Positions 32,069 through 40,866 of a stretch of 45,186 nucleotides of DNA are shown piece by piece. Made by a program: the position numbers and the translations under genes. This stretch comes from Faeciplasma gallinarum (lineage in GTDB: Bacteria; Bacillota; Clostridia; Oscillospirales; Ruminococcaceae), in contig DVIR01000008.1 of NCBI GenBank assembly GCA_018711085.1, forward strand, positions 1 to 45,186, written 5' to 3'. The notes beneath the pieces were generated by a model. It was not told the DNA's origin and did not search any database. It worked only from the letters and a program-made list of their open reading frames with translations. How positions within the stretch are numbered: the stretch's first letter is position 1; every line of letters begins with the position of its first letter.

Positions 32069-33015
32069 AGGTACTTCTCCGCTTCCGCGACTATGAGCCT
32101 TGTGGCTTCATGGGCGTCTGCGGTTATTGTGCAGCCTGCCGCCCTGTCATGTCCGCCGCCGCCGAACTTGGCGGCGATGCGGCTCGCGTCCGCCTTTGTG
32201 GTGCGAATGGACGCCTTGAACACGTTCGGCTCAAGCTCCTGCTGTTTTAAGGTTATGCCGATTTCCACGCCCTCTACCGTCAGCGGGATTGATGCAAAGC
32301 CGTCAAGCTCCGCGCGGTCTATGCCGTAGTTTTCAATCATCTCGTTTGTTATGGTTATGAGTGCGATCCTGTCGTTTCCATAGAACTTCATCCTGCCTAT
32401 GAGCTTTTGCTCGGCAAATATTCTGCCGCGGGATTTTATCTCAAACATCCGCCTGTTTATGTCCGCGTAGTCTATGCCGCGCTCTATGAGGTCGGCGGCG
32501 GCGCGGTGCGCCTTTGGGGATGTGTTTGAAAACTTAAAGCAGCCGGTGTCGGTGGCTATGCCCGTATAAAGGCAGGAGGCGATTATTCGGTCGCACTCGT
32601 AACCCATATGCTCAAACAGCTCGTAAAGAACAAGGGACGCCGCGCACGCCTTGTCATCGACAAAGTTCTGCTTTGCAAAGAGCTTGTTTGACTTGTGGTG
32701 GTCTATGCATATGTCTATGCTCCCGCCGTATCCTTCAAGCGCCTCTCCGAGCAGGGACGTGTCCGCAACATCCACCGATATCACGGCGACGGGGTCTTTA
32801 AGCTCCTCGTCGGCGTACCACTCCGCCAAAAAAGCATAGCGCTCCGGTATTCCGTCCGAGTTCAAAACGTTTGCGCGCCTTCCGGTCAGCCTGAAATACC
32901 TGCAAAGCGCAAGCCCTGCGCCCAAGCAGTCGCCGTCGGGGCTTTTGTGGGTGAGTATCACGGCGTCGGAGCAGCCGTCAAGCAGCTTTGCAAGCCGCTC
33001 ATAATCAATCGCCAT
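32065..33015 (-). CDS. nrnA: DHH/DHHA1 phosphoesterase, oligoribonuclease/pAp phosphatase type
   Basis: 316 residues. DHH domain with THKSPDGDCLGAG (motif I), ISVDVAD (II) and IDHHKSN (III), and DHHA1 with the glycine-rich FGGGGHDRAAG. NrnA-type enzymes degrade 2-5 nt RNAs and pAp. Position between rbfA and truB is the Firmicute standard. ATG 33015 (MAIDYERL) is preferred; it overlaps rbfA by 11 bases and has GAGGCGG upstream. Confidence 0.93.
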   Translation of the reverse strand: MAIDYERLAKLLDGCSDAVILTHKSPDGDCLGAGLALCRYFRLTGRRANVLNSDGIPERYAFLAEWYADEELKDPVAVISVDVADTSLLGEALEGYGGSIDICIDHHKSNKLFAKQNFVDDKACAASLVLYELFEHMGYECDRIIASCLYTGIATDTGCFKFSNTSPKAHRAAADLIERGIDYADINRRMFEIKSRGRIFAEQKLIGRMKFYGNDRIALITITNEMIENYGIDRAELDGFASIPLTVEGVEIGITLKQQELEPNVFKASIRTTKADASRIAAKFGGGGHDRAAGCTITADAHEATRLIVAEAEKYL

Positions 33016-33400
33016 TTTCGTCCGCCTCGCTGTTCGTGTCATCCGCATCGTCCTGCGGCAAATCCAGCTCTTTAAGCATTTTTGATATCTTTGCGGAGTA
33101 CTCGGTTGAGTCGTCCGCGATAAATTTAAGCTCGGGGGCTTTTCTTATATGCAGCACCCTCGTCACCTCGCCTCGTATTATTCCGCAGGCGCTCTCAAGA
33201 CCCTTTACCGCTTCCTTTGCACGCTCCATGCCCTCTACGCTCGACACGTAAATTTTTGCGCTTGAGCGGTCGCGGCTGACCTCGCACCTTACGACGGTGA
33301 GCATCTGCCCGTGAAGTCTCGGGTCTTTAAGGGTTGGTATCATGGCGCTCACTATCCTTTGAAGGTCGGACGCCATTCTTCCCGATTTAAAATCAGCCAT
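33005..33400 (-). CDS. rbfA: Ribosome-binding factor A
   Basis: 131 residues, KH-like fold; assists 30S maturation and cold adaptation. Family stretches RMASDLQRIVSAMI, DPRLHGQMLTVVRCEVSRDRSSAKIYVS and LHIRKAPELKFIADDSTEYSAKISKML. Acidic C-terminal tail. Lies 38 bases after infB with GGCAGG upstream. Confidence 0.95.
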   Translation of the reverse strand: MADFKSGRMASDLQRIVSAMIPTLKDPRLHGQMLTVVRCEVSRDRSSAKIYVSSVEGMERAKEAVKGLESACGIIRGEVTRVLHIRKAPELKFIADDSTEYSAKISKMLKELDLPQDDADDTNSEADENGD

Positions 33401-33438
33401 TTCATGCCTGCCTTTCTCTGTGACTATATATCTTTAGC

Positions 33439-36162
33439 TTACCTTTGTGTTTCGGTGACCTGATACGCCTCGAAAATGTCGCCCTCCTTGAAGTCGCTGA
33501 ACTTCTCTAAGGTTATGCCGCACTCAAAGCCCGCAGCCACCTCTTTGACGTTGTCCTTAAACCTCTTTAAGCTCGACATCTTGTCCTCGCTTATCACTAT
33601 GCCGTCGCGGACAACTCTTACAAGGTCGTTTCTTGAGATCTTGCCGCTCACCACGTAGCAGCCCGCAACAGCTCCGACGCCGGTCACCTTGTATACCTGC
33701 CTTACCTCCACACGCGCGGTGTCGGTCTCGACATACTTAGGAGCAAGCATGCCCTTCATGGCGTCCTGTATCTCCTCTATTGCGTCGTATATTACTCTGT
33801 AGGTTCTCAGGTCTACGCCGTCTCTCTCGGCGTTTTCCTTTGCCACGGGGTCGGGCCTTACGTTAAAGCCGACTATGATTGCGCCGGACGCGTTTGCAAG
33901 CATTACATCCGACTCTGATATCGCGCCGACTCCGCCGTGGATCACCTTTACCTTGACCTCGTCGTTAGATATCTTCTCCAAAGACTGCTTTACAGCCTCA
34001 ACCGAGCCTTGAACGTCCGCCTTTACTATTATGGGCAGCTCCTTTATCTCGCCCTCCGATATCTGGCTGAACAGGTTGTCAAGCGTCACCTTCTGGTACT
34101 GCTTGAAGGACTCCTCCTTTGCCTCCTGCTTGCGCTGCTCCACAAGCTCTCTTGCGAGCTTTTCATCCGCAACGGCGTTGAAGGTGTCTCCCGCCGAGGG
34201 AACCTCCGCAAGTCCCGTTATCTCGACAGGCACCGACGGGCCTGCGCTCTTTACCGCCCTGCCCTTGTCGTCGGTCATGGTTCTGACTCTGCCGACGGCG
34301 GTGCCGGCAATTATCACGTCACCCATCCTGAGCGTTCCGTTCTGCACCAAAAGCGTGGCTATGGGACCTCTGCCCTTGTCAAGCCTTGCCTCTATCACAG
34401 AGCCTTTTGCAAGGCGGTTCGGGTTGGCTTTCAGCTCGAGCATGTCGGCGGTGAGTATGACGTCCTCTAAAAGCTCGTCTATTCCCGCTCCGGTCTTTGC
34501 GGATACCGGCACGCATATGACGTCGCCGCCCCACTCCTCCGGCACAAGCTCATGCTCGGTGAGCTGCTGCTTTATTCTGTCCGGGTTTGCACCCTCTTTA
34601 TCCATCTTGTTTATTGCGACTATTATGGACACTCCGGCAGCCTTTGCATGGTTTATGGCCTCTACAGTCTGCGGCATGATTCCGTCGTCCGCCGCCACCA
34701 CAAGTATCGCTATATCCGTGACCATTGCTCCTCTGAGCCTCATTGCGGTGAACGCCTCGTGTCCGGGGGTGTCAAGGAAGGTTATCTCCCTGCCGCCTAC
34801 GCTCACCCTGTACGCACCTATGTGCTGGGTAATGCCTCCCGCCTCGGTTGCGGTGACGTTTGCATGCCTTATCCTGTCCAAAAGCGAGGTCTTGCCGTGG
34901 TCAACGTGTCCCATGACAACCACAACGGGGTCCCTTGGAACCAGGTCCTCCGGCTTATCCTCGTCATCGACAATCAGCCTTTCCTCGATTGTGACTACAA
35001 CCTCATGCTCTACCTTTGCGCCCATTTCCTCCGCAACAAGCGCCGCTGTGTCAAAGTCTATGGTCTCGTTCTGAGTAGCCATCACGCCAAGGCCTATGAG
35101 CTTCTTTATCACCTCGGCGGCGGTTGCCTTGAGCTTTACGGCAAGCTCCGAAACGGTTATCTCGTCGGGTATTAAGACCTTGAGCTGCTGCTTTCTCGCC
35201 CTCTCAAGCTCGAGGCGGCGCATCTTTTCAACCTCCGTCTCACGCTTGGTCGAAAGCCGCTCTTTTTTCTGCTGCTTTGACTTTTGAACGAGCTTTTGCT
35301 TCTTTTGATAGTTGTCGCCGAACTTGCTCTTCGAGTCCGCAAGGGTGTCGTACTTGTCGTTGTACTTGTCTATGTCCACATAGCTGCCCCTTGTGTCAAC
35401 TACCTTCTTTTTTCCGCTCGACTCGTACGCCTCGCTTCCGCCCGAGTTGGTGACAAGCTGTACCCTCTCGCCTCTGTCCTGCTTCTTCGCGGGATGCTTC
35501 TTCTCGTCGCGGCGCGCTCCGCCGTCGTGAGGCTTGCCGCCATGATTCTGCACGGGATTTTCCTGCGGCTTTTCCTGCGGCTTCACATCGGGCGTTTTGT
35601 CCTCTGCCGGCTCTGTCGGCTCTGCATGCTCTGCCGCCCTGTCCTCGGCGGATTCGTCTGCGGGAGCCTTTTTCTCGTCGGACGCTTTTTGCTCTTCCGT
35701 GTTCTCCGCGGTTTCGGCTGTGGCTTCATCTGTTGTCTCGACCGTGGCTTCTGCCGTGGGCTCAACCGTGGGCACAGGTATCTTTGTTTCCTCCGGCTGT
35801 GACGCAGGCTCGGATACGGGCTGCTCGGCTTTGGGCTGCGTCTGCGCCGCGGCGGATGCGCCCGCCTCGCGGTTTTGAGCGTTTTGTCTGTTCTTCCTGC
35901 GGTCGTTGTTTTTATTTTCGGCATGCGCAGACTGTCTTTTTTGCTCCTGTCTTGAGCGTCCGGGGCGGTATGCGAAGTATCCGTCAAAGCTGTCCACCTG
36001 ATTTTTCTGGGTATAGTACTCCAAAACGTAGTTTACCTCCTCAGGCGTGAGCATGGCAGACGCTTTTTTTGCGCCGTACCTGCCCGCAAGGCAGTCTATT
36101 ATGTCGTTTGCCGGGAGTTTAAGATCCCTTGCAAGGTCGCTTAATTTGTATTTTGTAATCAT
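33439..36162 (-). CDS. infB: Translation initiation factor IF-2
   Basis: 907 residues. An N-terminal helical motif (KYKLSDLARDLKLP) is followed by a ~250-residue low-complexity acidic/Pro/Ala/Lys-rich linker with repeats of EPTAEATVET type. A second IF2_N domain follows, then the G domain (G1 GHVDHGKT with K424; DTPGHE; NKMDKE), the EF-Tu-like domain II and the C-terminal domains. Delivers fMet-tRNA to the 30S. ATG 36162 follows AAGGAG by eight bases; an upstream TTG is less likely. Follows ylxQ by 44 bases. Confidence 0.97.
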   Translation of the reverse strand: MITKYKLSDLARDLKLPANDIIDCLAGRYGAKKASAMLTPEEVNYVLEYYTQKNQVDSFDGYFAYRPGRSRQEQKRQSAHAENKNNDRRKNRQNAQNREAGASAAAQTQPKAEQPVSEPASQPEETKIPVPTVEPTAEATVETTDEATAETAENTEEQKASDEKKAPADESAEDRAAEHAEPTEPAEDKTPDVKPQEKPQENPVQNHGGKPHDGGARRDEKKHPAKKQDRGERVQLVTNSGGSEAYESSGKKKVVDTRGSYVDIDKYNDKYDTLADSKSKFGDNYQKKQKLVQKSKQQKKERLSTKRETEVEKMRRLELERARKQQLKVLIPDEITVSELAVKLKATAAEVIKKLIGLGVMATQNETIDFDTAALVAEEMGAKVEHEVVVTIEERLIVDDEDKPEDLVPRDPVVVVMGHVDHGKTSLLDRIRHANVTATEAGGITQHIGAYRVSVGGREITFLDTPGHEAFTAMRLRGAMVTDIAILVVAADDGIMPQTVEAINHAKAAGVSIIVAINKMDKEGANPDRIKQQLTEHELVPEEWGGDVICVPVSAKTGAGIDELLEDVILTADMLELKANPNRLAKGSVIEARLDKGRGPIATLLVQNGTLRMGDVIIAGTAVGRVRTMTDDKGRAVKSAGPSVPVEITGLAEVPSAGDTFNAVADEKLARELVEQRKQEAKEESFKQYQKVTLDNLFSQISEGEIKELPIIVKADVQGSVEAVKQSLEKISNDEVKVKVIHGGVGAISESDVMLANASGAIIVGFNVRPDPVAKENAERDGVDLRTYRVIYDAIEEIQDAMKGMLAPKYVETDTARVEVRQVYKVTGVGAVAGCYVVSGKISRNDLVRVVRDGIVISEDKMSSLKRFKDNVKEVAAGFECGITLEKFSDFKEGDIFEAYQVTETQR

Positions 36163-36206
36163 AGGCAAATCTCCTTATTCAACATTTTGTGACGCTCCCC
36201 GTCCTC

Positions 36207-36509
36207 TCAAAGCTCCGTAAGCCCCTTTTTCATGGCTTTCATAAATCCCCCGTCTGTCACGGCAAGTATTGCAAACGCCTTGCCCAGGGCGGAGCCTATT
36301 TCATCGGTCGTAAGCCCGATTTTGTACATCTGCACCCCCTCGGTGTCGCAGACATAGCTTATCTCGGAAAGGGAATTGTCCGATATGTCGCTCGAAACTA
36401 TCACGCCGTATGCGTCGCCGCGGCGGCAGCAGTTTTTCACCTCATCCATTCCGCCGGTCAGCTTTCCCGCTTTTCGGCAGATGGTGAGCGTTCCGGTTAT
36501 GTCCTTCAT
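36207..36509 (-). CDS. ylxQ: L7Ae-family RNA-binding protein YlxQ
   Basis: 100 residues of the L7Ae/L30e fold (LTICRKAGKLTGGMDEVKN, then VIVSSDISDNSLSEI and IGSALGKAFAILAVTDGGFMKAM). YlxQ proteins bind kink-turn RNA; the cellular role is unsettled. It sits between ylxR and infB as in most Firmicutes and overlaps ylxR by four bases (ATGA). Confidence 0.92.
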   Translation of the reverse strand: MKDITGTLTICRKAGKLTGGMDEVKNCCRRGDAYGVIVSSDISDNSLSEISYVCDTEGVQMYKIGLTTDEIGSALGKAFAILAVTDGGFMKAMKKGLTEL

Positions 36510-36793
36510 TTTTCTTCATCGCCCGCTTTCTTTAACTGCTCCTCAAGGCTCTTATACACCTCTTCCGGCACCGTCACGCCGAACGAGCGCTCAAGCCTTT
36601 TTGCCTGCGCGGCCTTCTTGAGGCATTCGAGGTTTCGGCAGATGTATGCGCCCCTGCCCGACTTCTTTCCGGTGGGGTCCACAAGTATCTCCCCCTCGGG
36701 CGTGCGCACTATCCTTATCAGCTCCCGCTTGTCCTTTGCCTCCTTGCAGCCTATGCAGGTGCGGACGGGCTGCTTTTTCTTACTCGTTGCCAT
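36506..36793 (-). CDS. ylxR: YlxR (DUF448) protein
   Basis: 95 residues. RTCIGCKEAKDKRELIRIV and the GRGAYIC motif define YlxR, a basic nucleic-acid-binding protein proposed to affect transcription of many genes or RNase P activity in some species. ATG 36793 overlaps the end of nusA by 14 bases; an upstream start at 36868 would lie deep in nusA and is rejected. Confidence 0.92.
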   Translation of the reverse strand: MATSKKKQPVRTCIGCKEAKDKRELIRIVRTPEGEILVDPTGKKSGRGAYICRNLECLKKAAQAKRLERSFGVTVPEEVYKSLEEQLKKAGDEEK

Positions 36794-37949
36794 TGCCGTC
36801 ACCGCTGTTTTCTTCCGATTCGCCTGATGCGTCGGCAGAATCGGGCATGTCTGATGCATCAAGTGCATCCGCTGCGTTTGCGTTCATATTTTCATCCGCG
36901 CTTTCAACAGGCGTCTGCGCTGCGACTATGTCTATTTTGTAGCCTGTGAGCCTTGCCGCAAGCTTTGCGTTTTGTCCCTTGTTTCCTATCGCCAACGACA
37001 GCTGGTTTGCCGGCACCGTCACGGTGCAGCTCTTTGAGCCGTCCTCGGCAAGCTCCACCTTTACAACCTCTGCGGGTGAGAGCGCCTGGGCAATAAACTC
37101 CGCCTCATCGTCGCTGTAATTTATGAGGTCTATCTTTTCGCCGGAAAGCTCGTTTACTATGGCGTTTATTCTTGAGCGTCTGGGGCCTATGCATGCTCCG
37201 ATGGCGTCTACGCCGGGGTCGCGGCTTGCAACCGCTATCTTGCTCCTTGAGCCTGCCTCGCGGGAGATGCCCTTTATCTCCACTATTCCGTCGTATATCT
37301 CGGGAACTTCTATCTCAAAAAGTCTCTTTACAAAGTCGCGGTGGGTTCTTGAAACCTTTACCGACGGCTTTCTGTCCGGATTGAGTATGCCGACTACGTA
37401 CACCTTTATGATGTCCCCCGCTTTTAAGCTCTCGCCGGGAATCTGCTCGCTCTTGGGAAAGTATATCTCGTCTTTGTCTATGGACAAAATCGCGTTGCCG
37501 GTCGCAGGCTCCACCTTTAAGACGGTGGCCGCGACAAGCTCGTGCTCCTTGTCTTTATACCTTGAAACAAGTCTGTCCCTCTCAAACTGCTTTATGTCGG
37601 AACGTATAGACTGCTTTGCGCTCGACGCCGCAACGCGTCCGAACTTTGATGCTGACAAGGGAAGCTCGCATACGCCGCCGACAACCGCGTTCGGGTCATA
37701 AGTCTTTGCGCTGTCTAAAGATATCTCGTTTGCGGGATCTTCCGGCTCCCCCTCCACAACCGTCTTTAAAAGGCACATGCCGAATATCTGCTTGTCGGGG
37801 TCTATATCCACCCTGACGTTTTCGGTCTCGGGATAGTCGCGCTTTATTGCTTTGAGTATTCCCTGCCTTATCCTCTCAATGAGCACATCCTGTGCAATGC
37901 CGCTCGACTGCTCTATGCCTGAAAGAGCCTCGAAAAATTCCTTGTTCAT
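36780..37949 (-). CDS. nusA: Transcription factor NusA
   Basis: 389 residues. N-terminal polymerase-binding domain (FFEALSGIEQSSGIAQDVLIERIRQGI), S1 domain (~135-200), KH1 (VGILNPDRKPSVKVSRTHRDF onward, GACIGPRRSRI) and KH2 (LAIGNKGQNAKLAARLTGYKI). A ~40-residue acidic, Asp/Ala/Ser-rich tail lacks the AR repeats of enterobacteria. Promotes pausing, termination and antitermination. Follows rimP by 74 bases; could feed back on the operon leader hairpin. Confidence 0.96.
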   Translation of the reverse strand: MNKEFFEALSGIEQSSGIAQDVLIERIRQGILKAIKRDYPETENVRVDIDPDKQIFGMCLLKTVVEGEPEDPANEISLDSAKTYDPNAVVGGVCELPLSASKFGRVAASSAKQSIRSDIKQFERDRLVSRYKDKEHELVAATVLKVEPATGNAILSIDKDEIYFPKSEQIPGESLKAGDIIKVYVVGILNPDRKPSVKVSRTHRDFVKRLFEIEVPEIYDGIVEIKGISREAGSRSKIAVASRDPGVDAIGACIGPRRSRINAIVNELSGEKIDLINYSDDEAEFIAQALSPAEVVKVELAEDGSKSCTVTVPANQLSLAIGNKGQNAKLAARLTGYKIDIVAAQTPVESADENMNANAADALDASDMPDSADASGESEENSGDGNGNE

Positions 37950-38023
37950 AATCTGGTAACCAATCCTTTCATGTATTCAGTTTGAATAATCGGGGCAAAC
38001 CCGAAATTGCCTTAAATAATCCT

Positions 38024-38497
38024 TCAGAACAGATCCCCGTCGTCGTAAAGCTTTACAAACGCGCATTCGCCGAGCGGGATGAGCTGCTGTGATCCGTCGT
38101 CAAAAGTAAGGGTGACGGCGCCGTTTTCATAGCCGGAAAGCGTTCCTATAATCTCTTTTTTGCCCTCATGCTCTCTTATAAACCGCACTCTTACCTCGTC
38201 GCCTATGCAGACCTCGAAGTGCTCCGGACGCCTCAGCTCCCTGCCGAGTCCCGGCGAGCACACCTCGAAAACATATGGCGTGGATATCGGGTCGGTCTCG
38301 TCTAAGAGCTTGTCGAGCGGCCTGTGAAGCGACTCGCAGTCGTTCATATCTATTCCGCCGTCCTTGTCGATAAAGACCCGAAGGTACCACGTTGCGCCCT
38401 CCTTTTCAAACCTGACGTCCCACAGATAAAGTCCCAGCTCGTCGCAAAGCGGCTGTGCGAGCGCGCGCACCTTTGCAACCGTTGCGCTGTCCGCCAT
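38024..38497 (-). CDS. rimP: Ribosome maturation factor RimP
   Basis: 157 residues; 30S assembly. Family stretches LGLYLWDVRFEKEGATWYLRVFIDKDGGIDMNDCE, EVCSPGLGRELRRPEHFE and the C-terminal SH3-like part (EIIGTLSGYENGAVTLTFDDGS). First gene of the ten-gene operon down to gltX. AAGGGG precedes the ATG. Confidence 0.95.
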   Translation of the reverse strand: MADSATVAKVRALAQPLCDELGLYLWDVRFEKEGATWYLRVFIDKDGGIDMNDCESLHRPLDKLLDETDPISTPYVFEVCSPGLGRELRRPEHFEVCIGDEVRVRFIREHEGKKEIIGTLSGYENGAVTLTFDDGSQQLIPLGECAFVKLYDDGDLF

Positions 38498-38524
38498 GTT
38501 ATCACCCCTTTAAAAGTATTCATA

Positions 38525-38562
38525 CAAATATAAAAGACCGGAACGAGAAAATTCCAGCCTTT
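38525..38562 (-). promoter_or_regulatory. Attenuator-like hairpin in the rimP-nusA leader
   Basis: Beginning about 13 nt into the transcript, AAAGGCTGGAA pairs with TTCCGGTCTTT (11 pairs, two wobbles) around an 8-nt loop and is followed by TTTATATTTG. A terminator-like element inside the leader of the operon that encodes NusA. Confidence 0.6.
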
Positions 38563-38582
38563 CATTAAGAGTTATTAACGGT

Positions 38583-38611
38583 ATTATACCACCGCATCAT
38601 TTAAAAATCAA
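38583..38611 (-). promoter_or_regulatory. Promoter of the rimP-nusA-infB-gltX operon
   Basis: On the minus strand TTGATT (38606-38611), 17 bases, TATAAT (38583-38588). It lies just past the alr stop (38639). Confidence 0.82.
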
Positions 38612-38638
38612 GACCCTGCGCACATTTTTACCGCATCT

Positions 38639-39814
38639 TTAACATGTTTTTTCGCCGTCGAGGTAAATTCTCGGCACTCTTTGGCTTATTCCGCACACAA
38701 GCTCGTACCCTATGCTGCCATACATCGCCGCAAGCTCGTCCGCAGTGACCGACAAGTCCCCGTCCCTGCCGAAGAGCGTCACTATGTCGCCCTCCCTTAC
38801 GCCGTCTATGCCGCTTACGTCTATCATGAGCTGATCCATGCACACCCTGCCTATGACCTTAGCGTACTTTCCCCTGACTATGACCCGTGCGCGGTTTGAA
38901 AGCGCCCTCGGGTAGCCGTCGGCGTAGCCTATGGACACTGTGGCTATTTTGGTGGGCCTTTCGGTGACAAACGTCCTTCCGTAGCTGACGCTCACTCCCG
39001 CCTCCACCGTCTTTACCTGCGACACGCATGCTTTAAGCTCCATGACCGGCTCGATGGGGAGCGCAAGCTCCCTTTTTCCGTCCGGCTTTAAGCCGTAAAG
39101 CATTATGCCTATTCTTGCAAGCTCGCTCCGAGGGTCAAAGTGATACGCCGCCCCCGCAGAGTTGAGAAAGTGCATGCACCAGCCGCCCTTTCCCCGCCTT
39201 GAAAGCTCCTCTTTAAGGCTGCATATAAGCTCGGTCTGACGGGCGGTGTACAAGTTGTCCTCTTCGCTGTCGCTGTCCGCAACGCTTAAATGCGTGAATA
39301 TCCCCTCAACGCCTATGCCGTCAAGCGCCGCTATCCTTTCGCACTCGTCGGCAAGCTCCAAAACGCTCCCACGGCGTATGCCTATTCTCGTCATGCCGGT
39401 GTCAACCGCTATGTGGCACCTGATTTTTTCCCCGCCGCCCACGGCGCGGCAGAGCTTTTCGGCGTACTCATACTCCGTGATCGCCTGTATTATGTCGTAC
39501 TCCGCAAGCTGCGGCGCGTTTTCCGGCGGCGTGTAGCCGAGTATGATTATGCTGCCCTTGACGCCCAGCTCCCTCAGCTCTATCGCCTCTATGAGGTTTG
39601 ACACCGCGTACCACTTTGCGCCCGCCTTCTCAAGGCAGGGTATGACGCCGCCGGCGCCGTGTCCGTAACAATTTGCCTTTACAACGCACACCGCCTCGCA
39701 TCCGCCGGACAAAAGCCCGCGGCACAAATCAAAGTTTTTTCTCAACCTGTCAAGGTGTATCTGCGCCCACGCCCTTTTCAGCGTGTGCTTTGTATTTATA
39801 TTGCTCAAATTCAT
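38639..39814 (-). CDS. alr: Alanine racemase
   Basis: 391 residues; makes D-alanine for peptidoglycan. PLP Lys in VVKANCYGHGA (K46), catalytic Tyr in VSYGRTF (Y278), and conserved stretches AVDTGMTRIGI and GRVCMDQLMIDV. The start is uncertain: GGAGG abuts ATG 39814, one base away, whereas an in-frame TTG at 39808 is seven bases away and better spaced. No clear promoter; the divergent gap of 270 A+T-rich bases before 40086 must hold it. Confidence 0.96.
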   Translation of the reverse strand: MNLSNINTKHTLKRAWAQIHLDRLRKNFDLCRGLLSGGCEAVCVVKANCYGHGAGGVIPCLEKAGAKWYAVSNLIEAIELRELGVKGSIIILGYTPPENAPQLAEYDIIQAITEYEYAEKLCRAVGGGEKIRCHIAVDTGMTRIGIRRGSVLELADECERIAALDGIGVEGIFTHLSVADSDSEEDNLYTARQTELICSLKEELSRRGKGGWCMHFLNSAGAAYHFDPRSELARIGIMLYGLKPDGKRELALPIEPVMELKACVSQVKTVEAGVSVSYGRTFVTERPTKIATVSIGYADGYPRALSNRARVIVRGKYAKVIGRVCMDQLMIDVSGIDGVREGDIVTLFGRDGDLSVTADELAAMYGSIGYELVCGISQRVPRIYLDGEKTC

Positions 39815-39996
39815 TCCTCCTCGGAATTTATTCTATTTTTATTGTACATAATATACGAATATTTGCGTTTTAATGGCGATAAAATTATCTATTCATACGA
39901 AATTTCAAAAACCCCTTGAAACACGGCGCTATCTGTGAGAAAATTTTATAGTATATCATGTTAATTATACACTAAATTCTATCAATCCCTATCAAT

Positions 39997-40024
39997 TATA
40001 TACCGTTAAAGCGTTCGGTATATA
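39997..40024. promoter_or_regulatory. Inverted repeat in the alr-SLOG divergent gap
   Basis: TATATACCG and CGGTATATA, perfect nine-base arms around ten bases. It is preceded by the direct repeat CTATCAATCC-CTATCAAT at about 39979-39996. The whole gap 39815-40085 (about 270 bases, A+T-rich) holds no gene and no unmistakable promoter; TATAAA near 40034 may be a -10 for the plus-strand gene. Confidence 0.4.
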
Positions 40025-40085
40025 CGGTTTCACTATAAAAAAGAGGACGGGGCCGATATGATGAACATACGGAGGGTGCAAAATT

Positions 40086-40673
40086 ATGAAAGCCTATGGC
40101 GTTGATTCAAAGGTATTAACAGACAGAGCGGTAACCGCATGCTTTACGGGGCATCGTCCGGAGAAGTTTCCGAAGAAGCTGCAAACTCCTCAGGGAGTGA
40201 CAAAGCTTTATGACGAGCTTGCCCGCCAGGTTGACGACGCTGTCATGTCCGGATATCATGTTTTTATCACCGGCATGGCAAGGGGCGTAGACACCTGGGG
40301 CGGCTTGTATGTCGCAAAGCTCAAGCGCGAGCATCCGGAGCTTGGATTAAAGCTTGTATGCGCAGTTCCGTTTGCCGACGAGGAGAAGCGCCGCAGGGGC
40401 AAGGATTTGGAGGACTTCAGGACGCTTGTTGAGAGCGCGGACGAAGTCTTGTACATATCTCAAAATTACGTCCATTGGGGATACCAGCTCAGAAACGAGT
40501 TCATGGTTGACCACTCGTCGCTCCTGATGGGCATAATATGCCGAGACGAAGGCGGCACGGCAAACACCGTCAAGTACGCCAACAAGCAGCAGATGCGCTC
40601 ATCCGTCATGGACATAAGAAACGAGTTTTCAATGTTCGGTTTGATGCCGCACGATTTTATGGACCGAGACTGA
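40086..40673 (+). CDS. SLOG-superfamily protein (DUF1273/YpsA-like)
   Basis: 195 residues of a Rossmann-like SLOG fold: ACFTGHRPEKFP near the start, ITGMARGVDTWG (the GxARGxD ligand loop) and ADEVLYISQNYVHWGYQLRNEFMVDHSS. Relatives include YpsA, linked to cell division, and nucleotide-derived-signal sensors. The ligand here is unknown. ATG follows GGAGG by ten bases. The downstream 40674-40866 (190 bases) contains no gene and no clear terminator; one GCATGC lies in it. Confidence 0.85.
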   Translation: MKAYGVDSKVLTDRAVTACFTGHRPEKFPKKLQTPQGVTKLYDELARQVDDAVMSGYHVFITGMARGVDTWGGLYVAKLKREHPELGLKLVCAVPFADEEKRRRGKDLEDFRTLVESADEVLYISQNYVHWGYQLRNEFMVDHSSLLMGIICRDEGGTANTVKYANKQQMRSSVMDIRNEFSMFGLMPHDFMDRD

Positions 40674-40866
40674 TCTCATAGGCTCACATGCGCAAAAATC
40701 CGTAAACATTATACAGCAAGCTGCGGCGAAATTCAATAGTGTGCTTAACGGACGCATGCGGCGCGGAGGATTGTGCCGTGCGGCATGTTACGTCTGCGGG
40801 CGGCATGAGGACGGCGCAGGGACGGCTGCAGGTATGAAGTGGCTCTCATCGAATCGGAGGTTATAA

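Noticed and set aside
40058..40105. 15-codon leader peptide before the SLOG gene
   Set aside because: Has a weak GGACGGGG upstream but overlaps the gene out of frame and shows no codon runs or attenuator.
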